Origin: Carya illinoinensis | Taxonomy: Eukaryota; Streptophyta; Magnoliopsida; Fagales; Juglandaceae | Assembly: GCF_018687715.1 (NCBI RefSeq) | Contig: NC_056765.1 | Span: 12,576,001-12,640,000, forward strand | Direction: 5' to 3' | DNA length: 64,000 nt | In this document: positions 26,301 to 37,700 of the stretch, in pieces | Layout of the letters: each line of letters starts with the position of its first letter | How positions within the stretch are numbered: the first letter of the stretch is position 1 | Notes under the pieces: model-generated | The model's database searches: none | What the model was told of the DNA's origin: nothing | Seen by the model: the letters and a program-made list of their open reading frames with translations, nothing else | Position numbers and translations under genes: made by a program

Positions 26301-27454
26301 GGAGTATTAAAAGAAGTGCCACCAGCTATGCACATGGTACTCACCCTTTGTTGAGTTTTAGCATTCAGATAAACATGAAAAAATTTGGAATTATTATCAC
26401 CATCAGATAACCAACTTTTCTTGGCTATATGAGCAAGACGAGTGTTTTCCCTATTCATCCAAATATCCAATTCCAATTTAGAAGTCAAGATCATTTTCAT
26501 CTTCCTTATTAAACCGAGCTTGGAGACGATTATCTAGATTTTCAATACGTTTCTCTAAATCAGAAATATTCTCCTTAGTTCTACCAAAAACTCGTTTATT
26601 CCAATCTTTAAGAGCCACCTTGAGCCTTTTTAATTTAATAGAGAGATTATTAAGCCCAGAACCATGCCCCTCTTGATTCCAAACCCCCTTCACCAAACGA
26701 AAAAAATCAATATGATCCGTCCGCATATACTGAAATTTGAAAGAACTAGGACCATACCTGAAAGGGTCCTCCCCCGTTTTAATAATAAGAGGAGAATGAT
26801 CCGACGTAGTACGAGCCAAAACCTGATAAAACACATTAGGAAAACAATTAAGTAAGTTAGAATCAATAAAACAACGATCTAACCTTGCCCAACTGCGAGC
26901 CAAGCCGCTTTGATTGTTGCACCAAGTCATTCTCGAGCCTTTAAAGCACATATCCAACAACCCACAAGTTTGAAGACAAAGGTTGAAATCCTCCATCGCT
27001 GCAAAAAGACGGGGTGACCACCTCTTCTTTCTGAATCGTCTTTGATGATATTAAAGTCACCACAAAGAATCCACAGAAGATTTCCAGTATTCATAGCTTC
27101 CAAATTCTCCCATAGCATTTTTCTTTCTAGCTGACTACACTTAGCATAAACAACCGTAAGGATGAAATGGAACCCGTGCTCCTCAACTCTTACCGTCATA
27201 AATTGATTTGAAGCTCCCAAAAATTGAACTATAACGTTCGAATTCCACAACAACCAAATTTTACCATTTTGTGCTTCATTAGTAGCAAAGAACTCATACC
27301 TCCATTGACCCAAAAAGGAAGGGATTTTTTCCTCACTCATAAACGGTTCAGCCAAAGCAACAATACTAGGCTTATAAGTTTTGATAATATTCTTAATGCC
27401 AGTTTTAGAGGTTCTGACCCCTCTAATATTCCAAAATAAAATAGGACTGATCAT
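23326..27454 (-). pseudogene. LINE 1 ORF2 (APE endonuclease, reverse transcriptase, RNase H), broken
   Basis: Starts ATG at 27,454 (MISPILFWNIRGVRTSK). The endonuclease keeps FWNIRG, GDFNIIKDDSERRGG and TTSDHSPLII. Reverse transcriptase: SPGPDGFGSGFF, FRPISLCTVVYKICAK, QGAFLPGRSI, KLDMSKAYDRVNW, then YVDD at about 25,400. The zinc-binding region after RT (NNLPKKISIMMWKAI) leads into a C-terminal RNase H (VKLNIDGSSLG, FAEMRSLVEG, REGNAVADSL). Damage: frameshifts near 27,000, 26,490 and 24,630, and nonsense codons at about 25,547 (RGLR-stop-GDPLS, a CAA to TAA change) and 23,821. A C-terminal RNase H is typical of plant L1 lineages. Confidence 0.92.
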
Positions 27455-29043
27455 AGATTAAGTTTTGAAGGACGAATTACCACCCTAGTGGAGTTCCTTT
27501 TTTGAAACTTGCCCATGGACTTGCGCGGTCGTTGTTCTGAGTCAGTGCAATACTCTTTTCTCATATCCTCCTTAAAGCTGTCTTTCTCGATTTCCTGATC
27601 TGATTGGACTTCATTATTTAGCTCCTGCACTCTCGTTTTAATAGCTTCCTCCTCATCATTTACATCTTCTATATAAACTGCATGCATGCTATGCCCAACC
27701 TTATTTTCAATGATCAAATGACACATCCCTTCATACCTCTTCACCTCGGAATGACCCCTAGGCAGATCCACTTCCGTGATAGTCTCATGAACCTCCAAAC
27801 ACTGGTCCATTTCCTCATCAGGTCGCTTCTCACTTTGGTCTATAAGTGTCATCTCTTCATGCACCTTCTGAGTCGCATCTCTATTCAAAGATTGTCCCTC
27901 ATACGGTGCCGTATAACATGTAAGCCCAATATCTACAGTAGCAACCTCTACTTGAATCGCCCCTGCATCCTTTTAATTCTGCTCCACCATAATCAACTGC
28001 ATGTCATGTGAAACCTGGATTTCTGAAGGATTTTCCTGAGCCATCATCAAATCACCTGCATTCTTTTCCAAGACCGAATCCACCTGCATAAGCGACTGCA
28101 CCCGAAACTCTTCCTGAGCCTTCTCTCTTTGAGCCGAAACTTGAGAAGAAGACCCCTCTTGGTTAATCACACCCTTCTCTAAATTTTCATGTTCCTTTAA
28201 AGATTCCAAAGTTTGCTTTTCCGCTTGTTTTCCCACACCATCCTCATGCTTCCCAACTTGTTTAACCCACTGTTTCTCTCCCTTTATCTTCTTCTGCGGC
28301 TCCCCCATCTTACGACATGTTTTAGAATTGTGTCCCTGACACTTACAGAAATTACAATAAGCCGGCAAGGTCTCAAACACAACCTCCTGCCGCCAACTAC
28401 GTGGAATCCCAGGTTTACCAATCTAGAAAAAGGATATTGGCTCCTTAGATGAATCAACCTCAAGGCAAACCCGAGCCCCATCTGTTGTCGTCGCACAAAG
28501 AGTAGAATTATCGCATTGTATGAATTTGCCAATGGGTGCAGTGAGCATTTTCAATACTGAAGGTTGGTAGAAATTCGGTGGTAAACCCGGTAAAAAGACC
28601 CAGACCGAAACACATGGAGGCTCAAAGTTTTCATCGAAATCCGAAATGGTCTATACAAAACTCCATTAATATCGCATGATTCCCTGGACAAAGCCTTGTT
28701 ATAATCTGTCTCATTAGTCAGCCGAATGAAAACATGTCTCGGACGTTGCATTGCAGAAACCATAGGCATAGAAGACAACCCCCAGCGACTGCGTATGAAG
28801 GATCGCACCGCATCTAAAGATGGTCTCTGCTTGAGAAACTTTAAGACTATTGAAAACCGAAAAGGCTGGGCCATTCTCTCGATCTCCTCTGCCGAGAAGG
28901 TGAAAACCAGTTCACCATCTAAAGTTTTTGGCTGTCGGAAGGGAACCTCCATCTCTGGAAGTGGCTGTGGCACCGCCGAAACGAGGTCGGCGAAAGATCT
29001 GGGCTGGGCTGCCAGAGGCGGGGAGCCATCAGGGGCTGCAGCG
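27451..29043 (-). pseudogene. LINE 1 ORF1 (DUF4283 domain, CCHC zinc knuckle), broken
   Basis: The nucleic-acid-binding, Gag-like protein of plant L1 elements. Its DUF4283 part covers about 28,970-28,560 (VFTFSAEEIERMAQPFRFS, RWGLSSMP, HVFIRLTNETDYNKAL). A frameshift near 28,640 moves the frame to ENFEPPCVSVWVFLPGLPP. One stop lies at about 28,423, just before IGKPGIPRSW. The zinc knuckle CNFCKCQGHNSKTC (CX2CX4HX4C) is at about 28,315-28,356. Another stop (TAA, 27,973) splits the acidic/basic C-terminal half, which then runs open to 27,451. No ATG is left at the expected start. The stop codon overlaps the ORF2 start as ATGA. Confidence 0.85.
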
Positions 29044-29134
29044 TAACGTAGCCTTCGTTCTTAAACCTTCGAACCCTAGCAGAGCGTTTTTCAGATATGG
29101 AAAGTTTTTTACGTGTGTATGCTTTAAAAGAATT

Positions 29135-29152
29135 AATAAGTTATAACAATCT
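29135..29152. repeat. Right 18-bp target-site duplication of LINE 1
   Basis: Identical to 23006-23023. It marks the 5' end of the minus-strand LINE and the resumption of hAT sequence. Confidence 0.95.
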
Positions 29153-29589
29153 ATTTTTTACAACGCTGAGCATTGAATGATGTAAAAATACTAAAAAGTC
29201 GCAATCATGAATAACTATATAAACACTAAAAAAATAAAAACATCATCTACAACATGGATCAGTGTCAATGGTTATACCTAAAATTAAGATAGAAAGTTGC
29301 AATCAATAAAAGGAAAAAAAATGGTAATAAAAATTTGAACACGCTAAAAGTAGAATTTGATTCTCATTTTTCACCAATAAAGATTAAAGTGTGTTATCTG
29401 TACTCCATCAATTACATCCCAACTCCCAAGGGGCATCCATATCAGACTATTAGTCATTAGCAATTATGCTAGGGTTCACAATTAGATCTATGAAATTATA
29501 AAAAGTAGAAGTTAAATAAATGAAACATTAAAAAGAAATAAATAATCATTAAAATAATTATTTAAATAAACATTAAATAATAAGAAAAC

Positions 29590-31130
29590 AAGTAAAATAA
29601 GGTTACCTAATTCAAGCATATAGCTCTCAGCATCAATGCCTACGGTATCTAGTCCAATAGACATATCACTTATCCAATTTTATGTGCAAACGAGGGCCTC
29701 CACGGTTGACAGTGACAATGAACTCCGATAAGCATCAAACACTCGACCTCCAGTATTAGACGTTGACTCTGAGGCAACCATAGTAATAAGAATGGCTAGC
29801 ACATCTCGGGTAATACAGGAAAGGATTGGATACTTGGCAGAATTAGTCTTCCACCAAGTTAATAACCAAAATACAACACTAGGTGTCTCGACAATTTCCA
29901 TAAAATATCATTTAACTTCAGAAGTACACTGCATAATATTCCTCGTTGTAACGAGTTCATGATACTACTACATAATAAGATGACTTGGAGGCAAATCATC
30001 ATCTGGGTGATGGTCATTTAAGGAAAATGTCGACCACGTCGGCCTCGAGTGTAAGGAGGTACCAGCTGTGGATGAAGGCTGAGCACTATTGATGTAGTGT
30101 TTGTATAAGCTATCAAAATCACTCTTTAGCGCGCTAATAAACTATGCAGCCTTCACCACCCCAAGGACAAAATTTACCCAAAATTCTATAATGGCCAACT
30201 TATATCAGGGGTCAAGAATCACAGCCACAAAGATAGAATTTTTTTTAATTCTCCAATCTTTTGAACAATCATTCATCGCCACCCCAATAGATGCACCCTT
30301 ATGATCAATAATTTCTTTATACCCAATACTCCATTTTTTAAAATTTCACTCATTGTCAATGTAATGTGTTGTAATACACATGTAAGAAATATTTTGTACG
30401 GATATCCATGTGTCAGTCGTAAATGACACTCTTTGGCAAGTGGTAATAAATATCTTCTTCATCTCTATCTTCTCTTTTGTATGCATTTTTATACAATCTC
30501 ACATCACCTTATACCGTGATGACAATGGAAATGGTGGCTCAATAGTTTGAATAAACTTTCGAAAGCGTCTTTTGTCGACTGTGATAAAAGGCATCTCATC
30601 AGTAATTATCATATCTACAAGCATATCTCTCAACATCTTCTCACTATATTAAGGAATGACCAGTTTCTTAACATGTGTACCATCAATGGCCATAGAAGTA
30701 TCATAACAGAGCTTGGTTTGATAAGTAGCCACCAATCCCTTATGTATCTTATACCACTAACAACCATTCAAATGTGCTATTAAGACATAAGTGTCTTGCT
30801 TCTTTGAATGACATTTACAAAGTTACACACAGTGGTAGCATCTCACAATCATCATAAATTTTGGTGAAATATTCGCATGTCCAAGAACTTTTTTTAGTAG
30901 TTTGTGGTTGAGGTAGCCTTGTAGATGGAGGTAGTAGATCTATATCATCCCCAATACCCATCTCCTACTCTTGATTAAACTCATCATCATCTTCTATGTC
31001 TACTAGGAGTGAAAATCGACTACTTGCACAAGAAATAGCTGCTTTAGAAGTGGGTCTAGATCTCAATGTCAGTGTAGAAATTGTGGCATTCGGATTCTCT
31101 TGTGAAGTTCAACTAGATGAAGTATCCATA
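29590..31130 (-). pseudogene. hAT (RICESLEEPER-like, BED zinc finger) transposase relic
   Basis: The start is readable from about 31,127 (ATGGATACTTCATCT) as a Ser/Thr-rich N-terminus. A decayed BED-finger region follows (SWTCEYFTKIYDDCEML, about 30,880). The C-terminal hAT dimerisation domain is clear at 29,690-29,880: LTWWKTNSAKYPILS, RDVLAI, VASESTSNTGGRVFDAYRS and STVEALVCT, then NWISDM after a stop. In the family this segment reads WWKxNxxKYPxLSxMARDVLAIPVSTVASES. Many stops and frameshifts between the two ends make it non-functional. Confidence 0.82.
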
Positions 31131-31180
31131 TCTATCAACCTTTTTGAATTACATTGCTAATAATATGATAGTCTCCCACA

Positions 31181-31303
31181 ACATTACCCTTTATATATAG
31201 TTATATAAAAATAAAAATAAAAATAAAATAAATAAAAATTTAAAAATTTAAAAATAAAAAAAAAATTAAAAAAAAAAAAAAAAAAACATTACCCTTTATA
31301 TAT
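31181..31303. mobile_element. Poly(A)-only insertion with an 18-bp target duplication
   Basis: ACATTACCCTTTATATAT at 31181-31198 is repeated exactly at 31286-31303. The 87 bp between them are almost pure A with scattered T. This is what a retroposition consisting only of an A-rich tail would leave. Simple-sequence expansion between a chance duplication is less likely. Confidence 0.6.
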
Positions 31304-32465
31304 GTTCATAGATTGAACGGTTACTATAAACATGTAGAAAAAAAAAAAAAAGATTTGCAAGAGACACAACGAATACATTATTGAAAATAGATTTGACAAT
31401 GATTAAAAAAAAAAATTGATTAGTTTGACACATGCATTATGCACAGCATGTCGCATGCCACGTTAGGAAATGATAAAAAGATATATGGATAAAATAATGA
31501 TTATAGCATTTTTGGTTGACTGCATGCATGCATGGGTTCAATATCAACATAGGTTTTTTAGCAGTTAAGATGAAATTCAAAAGCTAATTCATGATGGTCG
31601 TTTGGTTGACTGCATGCACGCATGGGTTCAATATCAGCAAAACTCATTCATATCCAAGGCTAATTCATGATCTAAAGTACTAAAAATATTCACTCTCAAT
31701 GTAATTTAGTAAAACTTCCGCATGACTGTTTTCCCTTTTTGAAAGTTCCAAATTTAGTATCTTCTACTCGCAGGGGGGAAATGTTTAAAAGAGGGGAAGA
31801 ATAATTTGATGGGAAAAGCATATCTTCCCCTGCAGATCAACCAGAACCTCAAATGGAAACATAGCACTTAAGATGAAATTCAAAGGCATGTAATAATTTG
31901 ATGGGACAGTATCTACCAAGCAACATGCACAAAAACAAACTACCAAACTTTTAACTGCTAAGAGAAAAGAAGAAGACTTCTTAATTATGAATTAATATCA
32001 ATAGTAGATGACGCATTCAATGAAACAAATAAAACATAACTTTTGGAGAGTTCACATTGAACCTTATAGACTATCAATGATGTTGATTTGAGCTACATTC
32101 TTTCAGTAAGTGATCATTTGCTTCCAAGAATGTTTTCTCCTTCCCCACCAACATTGAAAGATTATTCCTTTTTTATTTTATTGTAAATGATTAGGAAACG
32201 GAAATACGACATTGCCCCATTCCTTATTGATCTGGTAGTTAACTCGTCAAGTCTCAATAAAATGGTGGTCCAAATATATTATGATTATGTTACTAAAAAA
32301 ATTCCCCCATATTATTACAACTCTTGAAGTTTATCTTTGGTAGAGTAATTTCAAGCTAAATTAACATCCGTAATAAGCAAAAATGAGTTTGAAGAGATCA
32401 GCAGAAGCGAGCTTAATAAAATATTACTGCCCTTTAAGTTCATTTGATTTATGTTGTGAGTTGGA
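31304..32465. other. Intergenic stretch with small duplications
   Basis: No gene recognised. GGTTGACTGCATGCATGCATGG-type sequence at about 31,514 is repeated at about 31,610 (tandem unit near 96 bp). TTAAGATGAAATTCAAA recurs at about 31,566 and 31,869. Confidence 0.5.
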
Positions 32466-33500
32466 ATATTTTATTAAAAAAAATTACACAAAATTTAAAA
32501 TCGTGCATTCAGATCGATTTTTTTTTTCTTCAGACTGAAATGCGAAAAAATTGAATTCATCTAAACGAGTATCTATCTAAGTTTTACCAAGGCGAGTCCG
32601 GATTTCATAACTGCCCTTGTTAGAATATGGGTACAATTATATAATACGGGTACCAAATACCCATAATTGAATTTTACATTTTATAAAACTACATAATAGA
32701 TAAAATTAGGGGTGGACGACAAGACACCAATAGGGGTGGGTGTGGGGCACCACACCCTGTCCACCCACCCTCCACTGCCCCACCCTACTTGGGCGGTGTG
32801 GGCGACCCCATTCATCATACGCGGAGGTGGGGTGCCCCGCCCACTTCTATGAAAAGCAGCAGAGGCAGGCTGGCCCCCACTTGCACCATACCTCACACTC
32901 TAGCCAATCAGGGTCTCGCCCATGCAGGGAGCGGGGTGTGGGAAAGGGGCACCCCCACTCCAAGGGGTCAAAGTAGCACTATTAGATGAAATAATGTCAT
33001 TTTGATTTTCAAGATGACATTATTTTTTTAAATTTTGACACTCCTCTTTAAAATGATATTTTGACAAATCTGATTAATATGGATACTCAAATTTTTACAT
33101 TGATTTGAAAAAATAGTAATATTTTACTAAAACAAATTACGTAAAATTTAAAGATATGCATTTGACCTTTTCTAGTCTAAAATCTCAAAAATATGATTCA
33201 TTTTGGCGAGTATCTGCCAGAATTTTACTAAGGTGGGTCCAAATCTCATATCCAGCTCTATCCAAATATGGGTACGGTCATATGTTGTGGATATCAAGTA
33301 CCCATAACCGAATTTCATATTTAAAAAAAACAAAAAACAAAATCAAAATACCTAATAGATGAAATGATATCGTTTTGTGTTTGTAACTCTCTTTAAATGA
33401 TTACCGAATTTCACATTCGATTTTCCAGACGACGTAGCTTCGTGTTTGTAACTCTCTTTCAATGAATTTTTTGACAAATCTAAATATCCGAATACAATCC
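32466..33500. repeat. Diverged direct duplication, first copy interrupted by a GC-rich insertion
   Basis: The segment at about 32,470-32,705 (ending ATATGGGTACAATT, ACCCATAATTGAATTT) recurs diverged at about 33,122-33,360 (ATATGGGTACGGTC, ACCCATAACCGAATTT). Between them, about 32,708-32,975 is strikingly GC-rich (AGGGGTGG start, CCACACCC and GGGGTGCCCC words). It resembles the hAT-type element at 47,251-47,874 in style. Its right end is not resolved. Confidence 0.55.
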
Positions 33501-34734
33501 GAGTGTCTATCTGCGTTATAATTGGGTTAAACTGTGTAGGTACGTGGATGCAGATCCGGATTCACATCATCTCTAGTAAAATTTGTAAAATAATTGCCGA
33601 TGTATCATTACTCCAAAAGTTCTAATGTTTCCCGACTTAAAAAACTTAATCAATTGATTTTGCAAGATCTCTTCTTTGGGATGTTTGGTGAACTACGAAA
33701 TCTAGATGAATTGTCCAAAGAGTTCGTTAGACGAGGTCGACTCGAAAAGTTGTATTGAAAAATTGTAACATGTAGCTTGTCATTGATGGCAACCGTTAAT
33801 TTTTTCTATATTATTGCCACAAAAGAATATGGGAATTCACAAAAACTATTAATGTCTCATTTGGAAGTTAAATTCAATTGAATCAATTTAGTTCAGTTTA
33901 ATTTGTAATTGAGTCTAATATTTAAATATCAAATTCTCAAATTACTAATTTTATCTCAACTCAAAATCTATTTATACGTGAAAACTACAACCTTTTTTAA
34001 ATTAACACATCTTAACTCGCATAACCGGCAATATTTTTCAATTTTTTATAAATATGTTTAAATTTATCTTAATATCTAAACACATCTAAACTCATTTTAG
34101 GTGAGCCTCACAAAACTCATTTGACCATCTCAACTCACTACTATTTATAAAAAATTCAATTTATCTCAACTCAACTCAATATCTAAACGAAAAGTTCACA
34201 AAATAGAGCAAGCAAATCATATCGTTGGTGATAATAATAACTTATTATTAATCCAAGGCATCGAAGAAGGAATTAGAGGTGACAGCAAGTTCTCCATATC
34301 GTAACCAATTGCTTCTATTAATTTGCCTGTTTAAAATCCTGTTTTTATATCTATTTTATTATTGCGGGTCGTTAAATCAGGAGAAATACTTTAATTAAGA
34401 AGAAATTTTATACAAATAAATTTATAAAATAATATGATTTAATATAATATATTATATTATAAAATTATTTTTATTATAACATAAATCTAATATATAATAT
34501 GAAATTATTTACGTTTATCACTTATATATCTATGCAATTCTAACATTTCTCTTTTAACACATTGATTCTTTTGGTGAGATAATCTTTGGACCTTTCTTAA
34601 CTTATACCAATAACATTGCCCATGGGCCTACCTTGGACTCGGCCCTTTAAAGAAATGTAGATTTCTTTGCCAATACCTTGGAAGTGGGTTTCTAAAATAA
34701 CTTTTATGTATTAATTTTGTATTTTTTAATACTA
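33501..34734. other. AT-rich intergenic stretch, probable MITE remnant
   Basis: No gene recognised. Around 33,850-34,195 the words TCTCAACTCAAC, CATCTCAACTCACTACTATTTATA and ATCTAAACG match the style of short AT-rich elements at 48,290-48,480 and 59,690-60,035 in reverse orientation. Confidence 0.4.
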
Positions 34735-34747
34735 GCAGTAGGTTTAT
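34735..34747. repeat. Left 13-bp target-site duplication of LINE 2
   Basis: GCAGTAGGTTTAT, identical to 40367-40379. It abuts a TTTA-repeat tail, which is the reverse complement of an AATA-type 3' end. Confidence 0.9.
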
Positions 34748-34795
34748 TTATTTATTTATTTATTTATTATTTTTTGAAAAGAATACCTCACATTC

Positions 34796-37700
34796 TCATT
34801 TCATTCCTTGATCAAATTGGTTACACGCTTTATCAAATACAACTTTCTGTATAATATCAGGTGGAACGCATTCCATCCAAACTAAATCTTTATCAATAAG
34901 TAAACCCTTCCTTGCTAAACTATGTGCAACTGAATTTCCTTCTCTATGTATAAACTGTAATTTCCACCCATTGCAGGCCCCAATAACAGACCTCAAATCC
35001 CCAACTAGCTGCCCTTTCCATGATTCATCCTCTGTGTTAGCCATCACTGCATCCACCAGCAGCTTTGCATCACCCTCAAAGCAAGCGTTTGTGATCCTTA
35101 GCTCCCTGCAAAGTTCTACAGCCCTCCATAAAGCATGGTACTCAGCAACAAAAGGTGAAACAACAGCCGATTTATGTCCACTCAAAGAGACTAAAACATC
35201 CCCGCTGGAATCTCTAATCACCACCCCCAATCCCATCCTTTGAGCTTTTTGGTCCAGGGCAGCATCAAAATTGACTTTAACTTGACCCTCCTCTGGTATC
35301 CTCCACTTAGTCTTCTTCTGCCTTTCACGACCTTCTTTTAAATTCACTTCTCGGAAGCTACTCAAACCAACCAAAGCTCTCTGCACTACACAAGCTGGGC
35401 TTAAGAATTTACCTTCAAAGACCATTAAATTTCTTCTACTCCAAATCGAGTGCAGTATTGCCACCACACATTCGGATTCTGCCTCTTCTAGATTACTCAA
35501 TAGCCTCCTCCATAGATCTTCAAAGTCATCTATCTCTGAACTCCATTTATGCGCTGGACTTTTTTCTGCAGTCCATACATCCGAGACAGCCGAGCAATTC
35601 CATAAGGCATGGATAACAGATTCCTCCTTCTTCAAACATATTGGACACATTGCTTCTTTCACTACTTTTCTCCTCTTTAAATTCTCCCGAGTTGGAAGAA
35701 TATTGTTTAAAGCCCTCCAAACCATATGCTTCCATGCTCCTGGAATTTTTAAGCCCCACAGCTTCTTCCAATGGTTTGCATCTTCCTTTATACAAGAGGA
35801 CTGACCAAGCTTTTCTGTTGTTTTCTTGTTTTCTGCATGATAAGTACATTTCACAAAGAATTTCCCATCTCTTGACAGCCCCCAGTATCTTTTATCTTCT
35901 GCCCCAGTTTTACTAAGAGGAATGGTGCATATAATGTCAGCTTCTTCAGGACAAAATACTTCTTCAATCAATTCTCTCTTCCATTCCCTTTTTTCATTAT
36001 CAATTAGTTCACACACACACGATTCTGCACTTAGACCTCTGACAGGAGATTGGACTGAATGTGTTGTGGGGGTTGGCAGCCATTGTGACCCCCAGATTTT
36101 AATGTTCTTTCCATCACCAACCCTCCATCTTACCCCGCTATTAACCATATCTTTAACTGACCATAAACTCCTCCAAATATAAGAAGGCATATATCCCAAC
36201 TTTGCATCAGTATATACGGCTCCCTTCAGGTATTTTTCATCATATATCCTTTTAACTAGGGAATTCTTCATAGTCATAAGCCTCTACCCTTGTTTTGCAA
36301 GCATGGCTTTATTAAAAATCTCCATATCACGAAAACCAAGACCCCCCTCCATTTTAGCAGCCCCTAATCTCCCCCATTTCCACCAATGAATGCCAGTCTC
36401 TTTTTTCCCCTGCCTCCACCAATACCGAGCCATTAAAGCCTCCAACTCCTCACATAACTTTTTAGGAAGTCTAAACACACTCATTGAGTATGTAGGAATG
36501 GCTTGTAAGACAGCCTTGATCATAATCTCCTTCCCAGCTTTTGAAAGATAAAAGTTTTTCCAATTCTGAATCTTATTCCACACCCTCTCTTTTATAGATT
36601 GGAAAGTCATATACTTGCTTCTACCCACTACTGCTGGGAGCCCTAAATACTTCTCATAGTTATTACATCCTATAGGTCCAATCTCCTTAGTTATCAATTT
36701 CTTCACTCGGCCTTTTGTGTTATTGCTGAAAAAAGCAGCAGTTTTCTGCTTATTAATGGTTTGTCCTGAAGCTGACTCATAAAGATGTAAAATGCCCTCT
36801 ATTCTTTTCCATTCTCCTATCTGGGCCCTACAAAACACCACACAGTCATCAGCAAACATGAGGTGATTTACTTTTGTTCCCCCTCTTGCCACGGATACCC
36901 CTTTGATCCTCCCCATTCCCTCAGCTTTGTTTAAGAGTTGACTCAAGCCTTCAGCACAGATGAGGAATAGATAAGGGGACATAGGATCCCCTTGTCTAAT
37001 TCCTCTAGATGGGTATAAAACTCTACTAGGTTGGCCATTTACAAGCACAGAATAGCTGACAGAACTTACACATTCCATTATCAGACTTGTTATCTTCACC
37101 CCAAACCCCAGTCTTAACAGCATAGACTTTAGGTAAGACCACTCAACCCTGTCGTAGGCTTTAGCCATATCAAGTTTCACTGCCATACTTCCCACTTCAC
37201 CCCTCTGGTTTGTCTTCATAGAATGTAGAAGTTCATATGCTACCATTATGTTATCTGATAGTAGTCTCCCTGGGATAAAAGCACTCTGATTATGAGAGAT
37301 ACACCCATCTAATGCCTCTTTAATTCTGTTTGCCAACACCTTTGAAGTCAGTTTATAGATCACATTACAAAGGCTTATGGGTCTGAAGTCCTTCACAGAT
37401 TGGAGGTCATTTACCTTTGGAATTAAAGCTATAAAGGTATGGTTTAACTTTTTGCTTAAACTTCCACCATTTAAAAACTCCAATACAGCTTCAGAAGTTT
37501 CCTTACCTACCAATCCCCAATGATTCTTATAAAAACTAGCCCCAAACCCGTCTGGACCAGGTGATTTTAAAGCTGACATTTGCTTTAAAGCCCTTTCAAT
37601 CTCCTCTTGTGTGAAAACCCTCTCCATTCTCCTTTTCTTTTCTTCACTAATCTTTTTCTCTACATTCTGGACACATCTTTCAATCTGTCCCCCATCAGGA

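Larger units (their letters stand above)
23024..29134 (-). mobile_element. LINE 1: full-length L1-type non-LTR retrotransposon, decayed
   Basis: A 6.1 kb insertion bounded by a perfect 18-bp target duplication. The poly(A) tail (T-run at 23,024-23,040 on the plus strand) lies at its 3' end. It carries ORF1 (DUF4283 plus zinc knuckle) and ORF2 (endonuclease, reverse transcriptase, zinc-binding region, RNase H), both broken. It interrupts a hAT element, so it is the younger of the two. Confidence 0.95.
22685..31160 (-). mobile_element. Old hAT transposon split by LINE 1 (outer ends approximate)
   Basis: A hAT transposase relic lies at 29,590-31,130. Its downstream flank continues at 22,685-23,005 once the LINE (23,024-29,134) and one copy of its 18-bp target duplication are removed. 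The left part carries AACTCCGAC, GAGTCAGAG-like words in both orientations, typical of hAT ends. A plausible left terminus is near TAGGGTTGTGTTCC at 22,710. The right terminus was not found. Confidence 0.5.

Noticed and set aside
36278..36283. Programmed readthrough of the TAG in LINE 2 ORF2
   Set aside because: It falls inside the conserved AKQGWR motif where Trp is normal, and the downstream bases are not a known readthrough context; a simple nonsense mutation is likelier.
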